A DNA stretch of 64,000 nucleotides, from the NCBI GenBank assembly GCA_017942165.1, contig JAGKSB010000001.1, positions 1 through 64,000 on the forward strand, in the 5' to 3' direction. Of the stretch, positions 35,325 through 44,962 are shown in pieces; position 1 is the stretch's first letter; each line of letters starts with the position of its first letter. Both the position numbers and the translations under genes were made by a program. Origin of the DNA: Rhinopithecimicrobium faecis (GTDB lineage Bacteria > Bacteroidota > Bacteroidia > Sphingobacteriales > Sphingobacteriaceae). The notes beneath the pieces are model-generated. The model saw nothing but the letters and a program-made list of their open reading frames with translations, had not been told where the DNA came from and did not search any database.

Positions 35325-36344
35325 ATGAGCAATCCAGATAAATTAAAAGCCTTACAGCTAACATTAGATAAATTAGAAAAATCATACGGTAAAGGTGCCG
35401 TAATGAAATTAGGTGACAGTGTCGTAGAGCCTATTGAAGCTATTTCAACAGGATCTTTAGGACTAGATATCGCCCTAGGAATTGGCGGTGTACCAAAAGG
35501 TCGTGTGATAGAAATCTATGGCCCTGAATCTTCTGGTAAGACAACTTTAGCAACACATATCATTGCTGAAGCACAGAAAAATGGCGGTATTGCAGCTTTT
35601 ATCGATGCGGAACATGCTTTTGATAAATATTATGCACAAAAATTAGGTGTAGATGTTGAAAACCTATTAATTGCGCAACCAGATAATGGGGAGCAAGCCT
35701 TAGAAATTGCCGATAATTTAATTCGCTCTGGTGCTATTGATGTCATCGTTATTGACTCCGTAGCTGCCCTCGTTCCCAAAGGTGAGATTGAAGGTGAAAT
35801 GGGAGATTCTAAAATGGGTCTTCAAGCGCGTTTAATGTCCCAAGCTTTACGTAAACTTACGGGTACCATTTCTAAGACCAACTGCTGTTGTATTTTCATT
35901 AACCAATTGCGTGAAAAAATTGGGGTGATGTTCGGAAACCCAGAAACGACGACAGGTGGTAACGCCTTAAAGTTCTACGCTTCTGTGCGTTTAGATATCC
36001 GTCGTACTTCACAAATTAAAGATTCTGATGAAGTATCAGGTAACCGTGTAAAAGTTAAAATCGTAAAAAATAAAGTCGCTCCTCCATTCCGTATTGCTGA
36101 ATTCGATATTATGTTTGGCGAAGGGATCTCTAAAGTTGGCGAGATTGTAGACTTAGGTGTAGAATATAATATTGTTAAGAAATCAGGCTCATGGTTTAGC
36201 TATGGCGAGACCAAGTTAGGTCAAGGTCGGGATGCTGTAAAAAACTTATTAACTGACAACCCTGATTTAGCAGATGAAATAGAAGCAAAAATTCGCGCTG
36301 AAGTTGCGGGGGTTGTTCTTCCAATAGAAGCAGGCGAAGAATAA
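35325..36344 (+). CDS. recA: RecA recombinase
   Basis: A 339-residue ATPase that forms filaments on single-stranded DNA and drives strand exchange and the SOS response. Walker [10 protein letters not shown] (66-74), Walker [12 protein letters not shown]1/L2 loops around [23 protein letters not shown] and [24 protein letters not shown]. Complete; C-terminal acidic end EAGEE. Followed by an unusual palindrome and then a terminator. Confidence 0.98.
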   Translation: MSNPDKLKALQLTLDKLEKSYGKGAVMKLGDSVVEPIEAISTGSLGLDIALGIGGVPKGRVIEIYGPESSGKTTLATHIIAEAQKNGGIAAFIDAEHAFDKYYAQKLGVDVENLLIAQPDNGEQALEIADNLIRSGAIDVIVIDSVAALVPKGEIEGEMGDSKMGLQARLMSQALRKLTGTISKTNCCCIFINQLREKIGVMFGNPETTTGGNALKFYASVRLDIRRTSQIKDSDEVSGNRVKVKIVKNKVAPPFRIAEFDIMFGEGISKVGEIVDLGVEYNIVKKSGSWFSYGETKLGQGRDAVKNLLTDNPDLADEIEAKIRAEVAGVVLPIEAGEE

Positions 36345-36352
36345 GAAAATAG

Positions 36353-36386
36353 GTTATCCACAATGTGAGTTCACATTGTGGATAAC
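36353..36386. repeat. Perfect 16-bp inverted repeat with two DnaA-box-like sequences
   Basis: GTTATCCACAATGTGA, GT, TCACATTGTGGATAAC. Each arm contains TTATCCACA, identical to the strongest E. coli DnaA box, in opposite orientation (36354-36362 and 36377-36385). A one-mismatch copy TTTTCCACA follows at 36415-36423. There is no T-run, so this is not a plain terminator; a protein-binding role, or a stable RNA hairpin at the recA 3' end, are both open. Confidence 0.8.
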
Positions 36387-36422
36387 TATAGGTGTTCCTG
36401 CCAAAGGAATACATTTTCCACA

Positions 36423-36469
36423 AAAAGAAAGGGCTGATTCCACATAATGTGGAATCAGCCCTTTCTTTT
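36423..36469. terminator. Bidirectional terminator, recA/pruA
   Basis: A 22-bp stem (AAAAGAAAGGGCTGATTCCACA and complement) with a three-base loop and T/A flanks, between convergent recA and pruA. Confidence 0.9.
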
Positions 36470-36481
36470 ATATATATCTAC

Positions 36482-38119
36482 TTAGTTTTCCTCTTGTAAG
36501 AATGGGTAACGGTAATCAGTATCAGGATTAAAGGTCTCCTTAATAGTACGTGGAGAAACCCAACGTAATAAGTTGATCATAGATCCCGCTTTATCATTTG
36601 TTCCCGAACCGCGCGCTCCACCGAAAGGCTGTTGACCTACGACTGCACCTGTACATTTGTCGTTGATATAAAAGTTACCCGCAGCATTACGTAAAGCTAC
36701 AGTAGCTTCTTCAATGGCATAGCGATCCTGTGCAATAATAGCTCCCGTTAAGGCATAGATAGAAGTCTTATCAACAATCGATAATACAGAAGTCCAATCT
36801 TGATCTTCATAGACATAAATCGTTAATACAGGGCCAAATAGCTCTTCAGACATGGTTTCGTAGTCCGCATGCTTAGCAACGATAATCGTAGGCTCAATAA
36901 AGTAACCTGTAGACTTATCGTATTTTCCACCAGCAATCACCTCAGCATCTGCTGAAGCGTGTGCACGATCAATATAAGAAGCTAGCTTATCAAAAGATTT
37001 CTCATCAATTACAGCATTGATAAAATTAGAGAAATCTTCCGTAACACCCATTTTAAATGACGCTAAATCAGCGACCATCAATTCCTTTAACGCTGGCCAC
37101 ATCGAGCTAGGCACATAGGCGCGGGATGCTGCAGAGCATTTCTGTCCTTGGTATTCAAAAGCACCACGCACTAAAGCGGTGTTAGTAACTTTTAAATCCG
37201 CAGAAGGGTGAGCTAAGATAAAATCTTTTCCACCTGTTTCCCCAACAATACGTGGATAAGTCTTATATAAATGTATGTTTTCACCAATAGTCTTCCAGAT
37301 ATTTTGGAATACGGCTGTAGATCCTGTAAAGTGAATACCTGCGAAGTCTGCATGCTTAAAGATAACATCTCCCGCATCAGGACCTGAAACATAAACTAAG
37401 TTGATGACACCATCAGGTAATCCCGCTTCACGGAAAACTTCCATAATGACATTCGCAGAATAAATTTGTGTATTGGAAGGTTTCCAAACAACTACATTTC
37501 CCATCATTGCCACACAAGCCGGAAGGTTGGCCGCAATCGCAGTAAAGTTAAATGGCGTTAATGCAAATACAAAACCTTCTAAAGGGCGTTGCTCAATACG
37601 GTTCCATACCCCTTTAGCATTTGCTGGAGGCTGCTGTGCATAGATCTCCGACATATAAGCGACATTGAATCTTAAGAAATCAATAAGCTCACAAGCAGCA
37701 TCAATCTCCGCTTGATAAGCAGATTTCGACTGACCTAACATTGTTGCGGCATTAATCTTATAACGGTATTTCGTGGAAATTAATTCCGCGGCCTTTAAGA
37801 AGATCGCTGCGCGTTGCTCCCATGCTAAAGACTCCCAATTAGCTTTCGCCGCTAATGCTGCATCAATTGCTTGTGTAACATGCGCCTTCGTTCCTTGGTG
37901 ATATTGTCCTAACACAAACTGGTGATCATGAGGAGGGCGAATACTTACCGTATCTCCTGTACGCACCTCTTGTCCAGCGATATACATAGGTACATCTACT
38001 TGCTGTGCTCTAGCTTCCGCTAAAGCATCTTTCAATAATTGACGCTCTTTGGTCCCAACAGCATAGCTATTAACGGGCTCATTTACCGCATTAGGTACAT
38101 TAAAAAATCCTTTTAACAT
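36482..38119 (-). CDS. pruA: 1-pyrroline-5-carboxylate dehydrogenase
   Basis: NAD-dependent oxidation of glutamate semialdehyde to glutamate, second step of proline catabolism. An ALDH4-type protein: LTPFNFTAIAANLPACVAMMGNVVVWKPS (cofactor side), GETGGKDFILAHPSAD (base) and EYQGQKCSAASRAYVP with the nucleophile Cys328. I take ATG 38119 (MLKGFFNVPNAVNEPV, 545 residues); the longer frame to 38167 adds 16 non-family residues. No proline dehydrogenase gene adjoins it. Confidence 0.94.
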   Translation of the reverse strand: MLKGFFNVPNAVNEPVNSYAVGTKERQLLKDALAEARAQQVDVPMYIAGQEVRTGDTVSIRPPHDHQFVLGQYHQGTKAHVTQAIDAALAAKANWESLAWEQRAAIFLKAAELISTKYRYKINAATMLGQSKSAYQAEIDAACELIDFLRFNVAYMSEIYAQQPPANAKGVWNRIEQRPLEGFVFALTPFNFTAIAANLPACVAMMGNVVVWKPSNTQIYSANVIMEVFREAGLPDGVINLVYVSGPDAGDVIFKHADFAGIHFTGSTAVFQNIWKTIGENIHLYKTYPRIVGETGGKDFILAHPSADLKVTNTALVRGAFEYQGQKCSAASRAYVPSSMWPALKELMVADLASFKMGVTEDFSNFINAVIDEKSFDKLASYIDRAHASADAEVIAGGKYDKSTGYFIEPTIIVAKHADYETMSEELFGPVLTIYVYEDQDWTSVLSIVDKTSIYALTGAIIAQDRYAIEEATVALRNAAGNFYINDKCTGAVVGQQPFGGARGSGTNDKAGSMINLLRWVSPRTIKETFNPDTDYRYPFLQEEN

Positions 38120-38227
38120 AGGGTATATTGTTAACTGTTTACTTAAAATTTTAGGGTTATTCAACATTAAAAATGCGGAGTAACTGTATAAAAATAATCT
38201 TAAAATTATAACGTTACAAGTTTCACA

Positions 38228-38881
38228 CTATGGTTTTAGCTTAGCGGAAAATATCCGTTTAAACTTTTCCAATTTTGGTATAATTACGTATTGGCAGTAG
38301 GCTTCCGAAGGATTTCTACGAAAGAAGTCTTGGTGCTCCTCCTCTGCCTGATAGAATTTTACCAAAGGCTCTATGCGCGTAGCAATAGCCTGCTTGTAAA
38401 CCGACTCATTTGTAAGCTCCTGTATATAATAAGAAGCACGTTCTTTTTGATAGGCATTATGTGGAAAGATCGCTGAGCGATATTGCGTTCCCACATCATT
38501 ACCTTGCCTATTGAGCTGGGTAGGATCATGGGAAGAAAAGAAGGCCTCCAATAGCGCATCGTAGGAAATCACTGCGGGCTTATATACCACAGCTACTGCC
38601 TCCGCATGCCCCGTCTTGCCCATTGACACCTCCAAGTAGGTAGGATTTTTTGTGTGGCCACCTGTATATCCTGCGAGCACCGTATCTACCCCTTCCAGCA
38701 TTTTTAGTTGCGCTTCAATACACCAAAAGCATCCTGCGGCAAAAATCGCAGTGTCTAGCGTTACTTGTGGAGGTGTTAAGGTCGGCGTAATAAGCGCCTT
38801 TGTGCTGACTTTTTCAGTTTTTGGGGAGGCACAAGCGAATAAACTAAGAAGTGTCCCTATCAGACAGATGGTTAAGCGCAT
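38228..38881 (-). CDS. msrA: Peptide methionine sulfoxide reductase A, lipoprotein form
   Basis: Repairs Met-S-sulfoxide using Cys51 in AAGCFWCIEA. GYTGGHTKNPTYLEVSMGKTGHAEAV and DPTQLNRQGNDVGTQYRSAIF are diagnostic. The N-terminus MRLTICLIGTLLSLFAC is a lipoprotein signal with Cys17 as the lipidated residue, so the enzyme acts in the periplasm or at a membrane rather than in the cytoplasm. Monocistronic, followed by a terminator on the minus side in the gap toward pruA is not evident. Confidence 0.94.
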   Translation of the reverse strand: MRLTICLIGTLLSLFACASPKTEKVSTKALITPTLTPPQVTLDTAIFAAGCFWCIEAQLKMLEGVDTVLAGYTGGHTKNPTYLEVSMGKTGHAEAVAVVYKPAVISYDALLEAFFSSHDPTQLNRQGNDVGTQYRSAIFPHNAYQKERASYYIQELTNESVYKQAIATRIEPLVKFYQAEEEHQDFFRRNPSEAYCQYVIIPKLEKFKRIFSAKLKP

Positions 38882-38901
38882 AATCTTAAAATTAAACCAG
38901 T

Positions 38902-38945
38902 AAAAAAAAGCGATATCTACCTAGGTGGATATCGCTTTAAAAAAA
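38902..38945. terminator. Hairpin between sod and msrA
   Basis: AAAGCGATATC and GGATATCGCTTT flank the palindrome ACCTAGGT, with A-runs on both sides in the plus strand. It ends sod transcription on the minus strand before msrA; a T-run in that direction is present. Confidence 0.75.
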
Positions 38946-38957
38946 TCGTTGGTTATC

Positions 38958-39563
38958 TTATTTAGCCGCTGTATATAAAGCTGCTACAGCATTCCAATTA
39001 ATAACATTGAAGATAGCTTCTAAGTAAGCAGGGCGTTTATTTTGGAAATTTAAGTAGTAAGCATGCTCCCATACATCAATTCCTAAAATAGGCGTACCTT
39101 TTACTTCAGCGATATCCATTAAAGGATTATCCTGATTAGGCGTTGAAGTCACCGCTAATTTACCTTCTGCTGTAACAACTAACCAAGCCCAGCCAGAACC
39201 AAAACGCGTGGCACCTGCAGCTTGTAATTGTTTTTTCAGCTCTTCAAAAGAACCGAAAGTAGCGTCGATATCCGCTGCTAACTCACCTGTTGGAGCTGTA
39301 GCTTCCGTACCTAAGATAGACCAGAATAATTTGTGGTTGAAGTGACCACCACCGTTATTACGTACAGCAGCAGGATATTTGCTGATGTTTTTATTAATTT
39401 CTTCTAATGATAAGTTTTCAGCATCCGTACCTGCAATAGCTTTATTTAAGTTATCAACATATGCTTGGTGATGTCTGTCATGGTGGATTTCCATGGTCGC
39501 TTTATCAATATGTGGTTCTAATGCGTCAAATGCGTAAGGTAACGCTTCTAATTCAAATGCCAT
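38958..39563 (-). CDS. sod: Superoxide dismutase (Fe or Mn type)
   Basis: A 201-residue Fe/Mn superoxide dismutase. Metal ligands: His27 in [13 protein letters not shown], His77 in [10 protein letters not shown], and Asp/His in [20 protein letters not shown] is typical. The metal cannot be told from sequence alone with confidence. A -7 box TATATTTG (complement of 39604-39611) precedes it. No signal peptide, so cytoplasmic. Confidence 0.95.
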   Translation of the reverse strand: MAFELEALPYAFDALEPHIDKATMEIHHDRHHQAYVDNLNKAIAGTDAENLSLEEINKNISKYPAAVRNNGGGHFNHKLFWSILGTEATAPTGELAADIDATFGSFEELKKQLQAAGATRFGSGWAWLVVTAEGKLAVTSTPNQDNPLMDIAEVKGTPILGIDVWEHAYYLNFQNKRPAYLEAIFNVINWNAVAALYTAAK

Positions 39564-39603
39564 AAAATCTATTTTTAAGTTTTAATTCCTCAAGTTTGTA
39601 CAA

Positions 39604-39611
39604 CAAATATA
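39604..39611 (-). promoter_or_regulatory. -7 box of sod
   Basis: Minus strand TATATTTG, 41 bp before the start. No TTG at the right distance, so a regulated or weaker promoter. Confidence 0.35.
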
Positions 39612-39659
39612 ACGAAAATTAGCTGCGAATGTTATGTAAGAACTCGCGGATTAGGACAA

Positions 39660-40130
39660 TTATTTTCTTTTATTACGAAAAAATGATTTTACTAATTCAC
39701 CACATTCTTCTTCCAATACGCCTGCCGTTACCGTCGTCTTAGGATGCAATAGCTTGTCATGGAAATTAGAATAGCCACGCTTTTCATCCTTGGCTCCATA
39801 GACAATGCGGGAGATATGCGTCCAATAAGCCGCCCCGGCACACATCACACACGGCTCAATAGTTACATATAAAGTGCAGTCAGTTAAATATTTACCACCG
39901 ATATAATTAGCTGCAGCAGTGAAAGCTTGCATCTCAGCATGCGCTGTAACATCCTTTAAGCGTTCCGCCAAATTATGTCCTTTCCCTATAATCTTGCCAT
40001 TGCTAACAATAACAGCGCCAATGGGAACTTCATCTAATTTTAACGCTTCCTGCGCTTCCTGCAGTGCTTGGCGCATAAAGAACGTATCAGAGGCGACATC
40101 CGTACTATCCTCAAAATTTATATATTTCAT
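39660..40130 (-). CDS. tadA: tRNA adenosine deaminase (TadA-type)
   Basis: A 156-residue zinc deaminase that makes inosine at the wobble position of tRNA-Arg. HAE at 64-66 and PCVMC (Cys94, Cys97) form the zinc site. LKDVTAHAEMQA and VYGAKDEKRGYS match TadA rather than guanine or cytosine deaminases, but a nucleoside-deaminase paralogue is not excluded. Complete. Confidence 0.88.
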   Translation of the reverse strand: MKYINFEDSTDVASDTFFMRQALQEAQEALKLDEVPIGAVIVSNGKIIGKGHNLAERLKDVTAHAEMQAFTAAANYIGGKYLTDCTLYVTIEPCVMCAGAAYWTHISRIVYGAKDEKRGYSNFHDKLLHPKTTVTAGVLEEECGELVKSFFRNKRK

Positions 40131-40165
40131 ACCTTATATACAAGCGACTTTTCTTTGAAAATGTA

Positions 40166-40384
40166 TTAGAGTCGATTGGAGGATAAATTTACTAATTCTT
40201 TTTGGAGTGTAAAGAGAATATAAGATTCCGGACGGTTGACACGTTGCGCTAATCGCGTAACTAGGCTATGCTCCTCTCCAGGAATAAAATTTAAATCTTC
40301 AGCCGTTAGATGAGTATATTTTCTTGAGAACTTGAGTTTTAATATAGACCATTGGTCTTCAGTAAGGTTAATTAAGGAATTCAT
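40166..40384 (-). CDS. CsbD-like small protein
   Basis: A 72-residue helical protein: NLTEDQWSILKLKFSRKYTHLTAEDLNFIPGEEHSLVTRLAQRVNRPESYI. The pattern W...K.K..LT..DL....G....L..RL..R is that of CsbD/YjbJ general stress proteins, although less basic than usual. Function of the family is unknown. 35 bp upstream of tadA on the same strand, so perhaps cotranscribed. Confidence 0.65.
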   Translation of the reverse strand: MNSLINLTEDQWSILKLKFSRKYTHLTAEDLNFIPGEEHSLVTRLAQRVNRPESYILFTLQKELVNLSSNRL

Positions 40385-40484
40385 AAGAAATAACGATTTA
40401 TAGATTGGTTCAATGTTTGAGGATATAAGTTAGAAATAAAAATTAAAACATTAGGTATCAAGGAGAATTTTTAATTTTACACAT

Positions 40485-41084
40485 ATGAAAAGATTATTTT
40501 TAACACTCAGCCTCTTTACAGCACTCTGCGCTACGTCTCAAGCACAAATCCTTCCATCATTTGAATTTGGCGTAAAAGGTGCTTTAAATTTCACAAAATT
40601 AAAATCCGAGGGCAATTACTTATCATCTCACAATCGTGCTGGCTATCAAGCGGGTGCTTATGCGCGCGTTGGTGTCTTAGGCTTTCATTTACAACCGGAG
40701 GTTTACGTTACAGGAAAGAACCTAGAAGTAGACTTTGAAAACGCGACGACGGGGAATACCGAGAACATTAAGTTCACGGCTGTAGACGTTCCGGTATTAA
40801 TCGGTAAACGCTTTGGCTTAGGCCCACTCGGGGTACGCGTTAACACAGGTCCTGTATTTACTTTTAATTTAAAAAAGAACAACAACGATGAGAGCTTAAA
40901 TTTTGATGGCTTAAGAAACATCAAAAAGAACAACACCGCTTGGGCATTTGGCCTTGGTGCTGATGTGAGTCGTCTACGAGTTGACGTGCGTTATGAATTA
41001 GGAATGTCAACGATTACGAAATCGGATATAAGCGCACAGAAATTAAATTTATGGAGTGTTGGCGTAGGCTATCGCATCTTCTAA
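40485..41084 (+). CDS. Outer-membrane beta-barrel protein (PorT/OmpA-barrel type)
   Basis: A 199-residue protein with a signal peptide (1-20, MKRLFLTLSLFTALCATSQA). The mature part alternates hydrophobic and polar residues (FEFGVKGALNFTKL, AGAYARVGVLGFHLQPEVYV, LRVDVRYELGMSTI) and ends in VGVGYRIF, with the C-terminal Phe required for outer-membrane insertion. About eight strands. Role unknown. Monocistronic with its own terminator. Confidence 0.85.
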   Translation: MKRLFLTLSLFTALCATSQAQILPSFEFGVKGALNFTKLKSEGNYLSSHNRAGYQAGAYARVGVLGFHLQPEVYVTGKNLEVDFENATTGNTENIKFTAVDVPVLIGKRFGLGPLGVRVNTGPVFTFNLKKNNNDESLNFDGLRNIKKNNTAWAFGLGADVSRLRVDVRYELGMSTITKSDISAQKLNLWSVGVGYRIF

Positions 41085-41109
41085 ATAGCTAAAAAAATAA
41101 CCATAATAC

Positions 41110-41144
41110 AACGAGTTAAGCATCAAATCTTAACTCGTTTTTTT
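41110..41144 (+). terminator. Intrinsic terminator
   Basis: AACGAGTTAAG, eight-base loop, CTTAACTCGTT, run of T. Ends the barrel gene. Confidence 0.85.
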
Positions 41145-41190
41145 ATGCTGTAATTAGAATTATTCTAAATTAATCCTTTTTTAGAAATCA

Positions 41191-41222
41191 TTAACACATT
41201 TTTGAGATAAATGGTAGATTTG
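41191..41222 (+). promoter_or_regulatory. sdhCAB promoter
   Basis: TAGATTTG (41215-41222) with TTA (41191-41193) in place of TTG 21 bp upstream; 27 bp before the sdhC start. Confidence 0.45.
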
Positions 41223-41248
41223 CTTAATTAAATTAAATTAAAAGGATA

Positions 41249-42022
41249 ATGAGTAAATCAAAGCCAGTTTTAAATTCTTCTTTAGGGAAGAAGCTAATCA
41301 TGAGCTTAACAGGATTGTTTTTATGTACTTTCTTGGTCGTTCACTTGATTGGTAACTTGCAGTTATTTAAAGATGACGCGGGTTATGCGTTCAACAATTA
41401 CGCTTATTTAATGACCCATTTCGCACCCATTAAGGTGGTTTCTTATTTGTTATATGCGTCGGTGATTGTTCACGCCATATATGCAATAATCTTAACATCA
41501 AACAACAAAGCTGCACGTCCAATTGGATACGCTGCTTCTGCAGGTGGTGCTAATAGTAAATGGAATTCTCGTAATATGGGAATTTTAGGTACTGTACTTT
41601 TAGTGTTTATCGCTACTCACATGGCGAATTTTTGGTGGAAGTACCACAATGATCAAGTTCCATACATTGAGTATAGAACGGATTTATCTACAGGTGTTAC
41701 GACAAGTACAGAAATTCAAGCTGGTGATTTCCACGATTTCACGAAAGTAACTGAAAATGGTGTTGAAATTTTGAAAGCGAGAGATTTGTACAAACAAGTT
41801 GATTATGCTTTCGACAATGTATTCTTAGTTGCATTCTACGTAATCGCAATGGCTGCCTTAGCATTCCACTTAATCCATGGTTTCAGATCAGCATTCCAAA
41901 CAGTAGGTTTCGATCACAAAAAATACGTTCCTATTATTCAATTCTTAGGCGTATGGATTTTTGGTGTGTTAATTCCCGTTGGATTCGCATTAATGCCATT
42001 GTATTTTTTCTTTTGTAAATAA
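41249..42022 (+). CDS. sdhC: Succinate dehydrogenase cytochrome b558 subunit
   Basis: A 257-residue membrane anchor with five predicted helices (about 15-32, 61-80, 107-125, 186-208, 225-250). Histidines suited to haem binding lie in LVVHLIGNL, SVIVHAIYA, FIATHMANFWW and AFHLIHGF. This single-subunit five-helix anchor (diheme type, interacting with menaquinone) is that of Bacteroidetes and Bacillus complex II. First gene of sdhC-sdhA-sdhB. Confidence 0.94.
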   Translation: MSKSKPVLNSSLGKKLIMSLTGLFLCTFLVVHLIGNLQLFKDDAGYAFNNYAYLMTHFAPIKVVSYLLYASVIVHAIYAIILTSNNKAARPIGYAASAGGANSKWNSRNMGILGTVLLVFIATHMANFWWKYHNDQVPYIEYRTDLSTGVTTSTEIQAGDFHDFTKVTENGVEILKARDLYKQVDYAFDNVFLVAFYVIAMAALAFHLIHGFRSAFQTVGFDHKKYVPIIQFLGVWIFGVLIPVGFALMPLYFFFCK

Positions 42023-42077
42023 GACATTTTTAAGCCTTTCGATCTTTTAGAAAGACTTTAAAAAAAAATTAAGAGAT

Positions 42078-44012
42078 ATGTTAGATTCTAAAGTACCAGC
42101 AGGTCCATTGGCCGATAAATGGTCAAATCATAAATTTAATCTAAAATTAGTTAACCCTGCTAACAAACGTAAATTCACAGTTATCGTTGTTGGTACAGGT
42201 TTAGCTGGAGCTTCAGCAGCAGCATCATTAGCAGAATTAGGCTATAATGTGAAAGCTTTTGCTTACCAAGATTCACCACGTCGTGCGCACTCTATTGCTG
42301 CACAAGGTGGTATTAATGCCGCAAAAAACTATCAAAATGATGGTGACTCCGTTTACCGTTTATTCTACGATACAATTAAAGGTGGTGACTACCGTGCACG
42401 TGAGGCAAATGTTTACCGTTTAGCGGAAGTTTCCGTAAATATTATTGACCAATGTGTGGCGCAAGGTGTGCCTTTCGCACGTGAATACGGAGGTTTATTA
42501 GATAACCGTTCATTCGGTGGTGCCCAAGTATCCCGTACATTCTACGCACGTGGACAAACTGGACAACAATTATTATTAGGTGCTTATTCAGCATTAAACC
42601 GTCAAATTAAACAAGGTAAAGTAGAGGTGTTTAACCGCCATGAAATGCTTGACTTAGTGAAAATTGATGGTCATGCGAAAGGTATTATCACCCGTAACTT
42701 AATTACAGGTGAGATTGAATCACATGCTGCTCATGCGGTATTATTGTGTACAGGTGGGTACGGTAACGTATACTTCTTGTCTACAAACGCGATGGGATGT
42801 TCTGTAACAGCAGCTTGGAGAGCACACAAACGTGGCGCCTTCTTCGCGAATCCTTGTTACACACAAATCCACCCTACGTGTATTCCTGTAACAGGGGATC
42901 ACCAATCGAAGTTAACGTTAATGTCTGAATCATTACGTAATGACGGTCGTGTATGGGTTCCAAAAACACAAGAAATAGCTAAGAAATTACAAAAAGGTGA
43001 AATCAAAGCGTCTGATGTTAAAGAAGACGATAGAGATTACTTCTTAGAAAGAAAATACCCTTCATTCGGTAACTTAGTACCTCGTGACGTAGCTTCACGT
43101 AATGCTAAAGAAGCAGTGGATGATGGTCGTGGTGTTGGTAAAACAGGTGTTGCTGTTTATTTAGATTTCGCAGAAGCTATCGGCCGTTTAGGAGAAGATA
43201 GTGTACGTGCTAAATACGGTAACCTATTTGATATGTACTACCAAATTACAGATGAAAACCCTTATAAACAACCGATGCGTATTTACCCAGCGGTTCACTA
43301 TACCATGGGTGGTATCTGGGTAGATTACAACTTAATGACTACGGTACCAGGATTATACGCTTTAGGAGAGGCGAACTTCTCTGATCACGGTGCTAACCGC
43401 TTAGGTGCTTCTGCGTTAATGCAAGGATTATCTGATGGTTACTTCGTAATCCCTTTCACTGTAGGTGACTACTTAGCGAAATTAGGCTCTTTTGCACCAG
43501 TAGATGCAAATCACCCTGCTTTCGAAGAAGCACGTAAAGATGTTGTGGAGAAAACAAACCAATTATTAGCATTAAAAGGTACGCAAACTGTCGATGATAT
43601 TCACAAGAAATTGGGACATATCATGTGGGAATACTGTGGTATGGCGCGTACTGCTGAAGGCTTAACAAAAGCAATTGGCTTAATCCAAGACTTAAAGAAA
43701 GAATTCTGGTCTGACGTGAAAGTATTAGGTGAAAATGACGAGTTAAATGCCTCTTTAGAGAAAGCTGGTCGTGTAGCCGATTTCATCGAGTTAGGTGAAT
43801 TAATGGTTACAGATGCGTTACAACGTGCTGAATCTTGTGGTGGTCACTTCCGTCTAGAAAGTCAAACTGAAGAAGGTGAAGCAAAACGTAATGACGAAGA
43901 GTATACTTATGTTTCTGCATGGGAATACAAAGGTGATAACCAAGCTGAAGTACTTCACAAAGAAGAGTTAATTTTCGAAAACGTTAAGTTAACACAAAGA
44001 AGTTATAAATAA
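42078..44012 (+). CDS. sdhA: Succinate dehydrogenase flavoprotein subunit
   Basis: A 644-residue flavoprotein oxidising succinate to fumarate. The FAD fold [20 protein letters not shown] is at 37-56. His71 in [11 protein letters not shown] should carry the covalent [19 protein letters not shown] and [10 protein letters not shown] are catalytic-region motifs, [16 protein letters not shown] binds the cofactor. C-terminal variation [12 protein letters not shown]. Very high use of GGT, CGT and other preferred codons, as expected for a highly expressed gene. Confidence 0.97.
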   Translation: MLDSKVPAGPLADKWSNHKFNLKLVNPANKRKFTVIVVGTGLAGASAAASLAELGYNVKAFAYQDSPRRAHSIAAQGGINAAKNYQNDGDSVYRLFYDTIKGGDYRAREANVYRLAEVSVNIIDQCVAQGVPFAREYGGLLDNRSFGGAQVSRTFYARGQTGQQLLLGAYSALNRQIKQGKVEVFNRHEMLDLVKIDGHAKGIITRNLITGEIESHAAHAVLLCTGGYGNVYFLSTNAMGCSVTAAWRAHKRGAFFANPCYTQIHPTCIPVTGDHQSKLTLMSESLRNDGRVWVPKTQEIAKKLQKGEIKASDVKEDDRDYFLERKYPSFGNLVPRDVASRNAKEAVDDGRGVGKTGVAVYLDFAEAIGRLGEDSVRAKYGNLFDMYYQITDENPYKQPMRIYPAVHYTMGGIWVDYNLMTTVPGLYALGEANFSDHGANRLGASALMQGLSDGYFVIPFTVGDYLAKLGSFAPVDANHPAFEEARKDVVEKTNQLLALKGTQTVDDIHKKLGHIMWEYCGMARTAEGLTKAIGLIQDLKKEFWSDVKVLGENDELNASLEKAGRVADFIELGELMVTDALQRAESCGGHFRLESQTEEGEAKRNDEEYTYVSAWEYKGDNQAEVLHKEELIFENVKLTQRSYK

Positions 44013-44013
44013 G

Positions 44014-44051
44014 ATAAATTAGCTTTAACCTCTTAGTTAAAGCTAATTTAT
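44014..44051 (+). other. Intercistronic hairpin between sdhA and sdhB
   Basis: A perfect 16-bp inverted repeat (ATAAATTAGCTTTAAC, CTCTTA, complement) right after the sdhA stop, without a T-run (TCTCTCTG follows). It resembles an mRNA-stabilising or partial-termination element that could set the sdhA:sdhB ratio. Confidence 0.6.
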
Positions 44052-44101
44052 CTCTCTGTAAAATCTGAGATCCTATTGAAGATCTCTTAATTCTACATCA
44101 C

Positions 44102-44875
44102 ATGAGTGCACATATGAATTTAACGCTAAAAGTTTGGCGTCAAAAAAATGATAAAACTAAAGGTCAATTCGTAACGATCGAAGCAAAGGGTATCGCTGAT
44201 GATATGTCTTTCTTAGAGATGTTAGATATCGTGAACGATGATTTGACTCGTAAAGGAGAAGATCCTATTTATTTCGACCACGATTGTCGTGAAGGTATCT
44301 GTGGTATGTGTTCATTGGTAATCAATGGTCGCCCACATGGTCCGAAACAAGGTACAACAACATGTCAATTACACATGCGTTCTTTCCACGATGGTCAAAC
44401 AATCGTGATTGAGCCTTGGAGAGCCGCCGCTTTCCCTGTGTTAAAAGATTTAGCGGTAGACCGTACTGCTTTCGATCGTATTCAACAAGCTGGTGGCTAT
44501 GTAAACGTTAACACCGGTGGTGTTCCAGATGCTAATACAATTGCCATCCCTAAGCGTATTGCTGATGAGGCTTTCGAGTCAGCGACATGTATCGGTTGTG
44601 GTGCTTGTGTGGCGGCATGTAAGAATGCTTCTGCCATGCTTTTCGTATCTGCAAAAGTGTCTCAGTTTGCCTTATTACCTCAAGGTCAAACAGAACGTTA
44701 CGAACGTGCGCAAGCGATGGTAGACCAAATGGATGAAGAAGGCTTTGGTAACTGTACAAATACAGGTGCTTGTGAAGCTGAATGTCCTGTAGGTATTAAA
44801 TTAACAAATATCGCACGTTTAAATCGTGAGTATTTAACAGCTAAAGTATTCCGCGAAGAAGATATTCACGGATAA
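44102..44875 (+). CDS. sdhB: Succinate dehydrogenase iron-sulfur subunit
   Basis: A 257-residue iron-sulfur protein. The [2Fe-2S] domain has [12 protein letters not shown] and the later Cys in GTTTCQLHM. The [4Fe-4S] and [3Fe-4S] clusters come from [11 protein letters not shown] and [14 protein letters not shown]. It moves electrons from FAD to the quinone at SdhC. Followed by a strong terminator that ends the operon. Confidence 0.97.
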   Translation: MSAHMNLTLKVWRQKNDKTKGQFVTIEAKGIADDMSFLEMLDIVNDDLTRKGEDPIYFDHDCREGICGMCSLVINGRPHGPKQGTTTCQLHMRSFHDGQTIVIEPWRAAAFPVLKDLAVDRTAFDRIQQAGGYVNVNTGGVPDANTIAIPKRIADEAFESATCIGCGACVAACKNASAMLFVSAKVSQFALLPQGQTERYERAQAMVDQMDEEGFGNCTNTGACEAECPVGIKLTNIARLNREYLTAKVFREEDIHG

Positions 44876-44896
44876 GCTTTTCCTATAATTTATATT

Positions 44897-44930
44897 AAGT
44901 CCTCATAATGAAAATTATGAGGACTTTTTT
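44897..44930 (+). terminator. Terminator of sdhCAB
   Basis: AAGTCCTCATAAT, short loop, ATTATGAGGACTT, then T-run. Confidence 0.88.
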
Positions 44931-44962
44931 ATTATATTTACTTTGATCAATTCCTTCTCAAA

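Noticed and set aside
36423..36469. Second palindrome after recA as another DnaA-box cluster
   Set aside because: Its arms hold TTCCACA only and it has the A/T flanks of a normal bidirectional terminator.
41215..41222. TTTG at 41201 as the -33 box of sdhC
   Set aside because: It is only 10 bp from the -7 box; a TTA at 21 bp is the better candidate.
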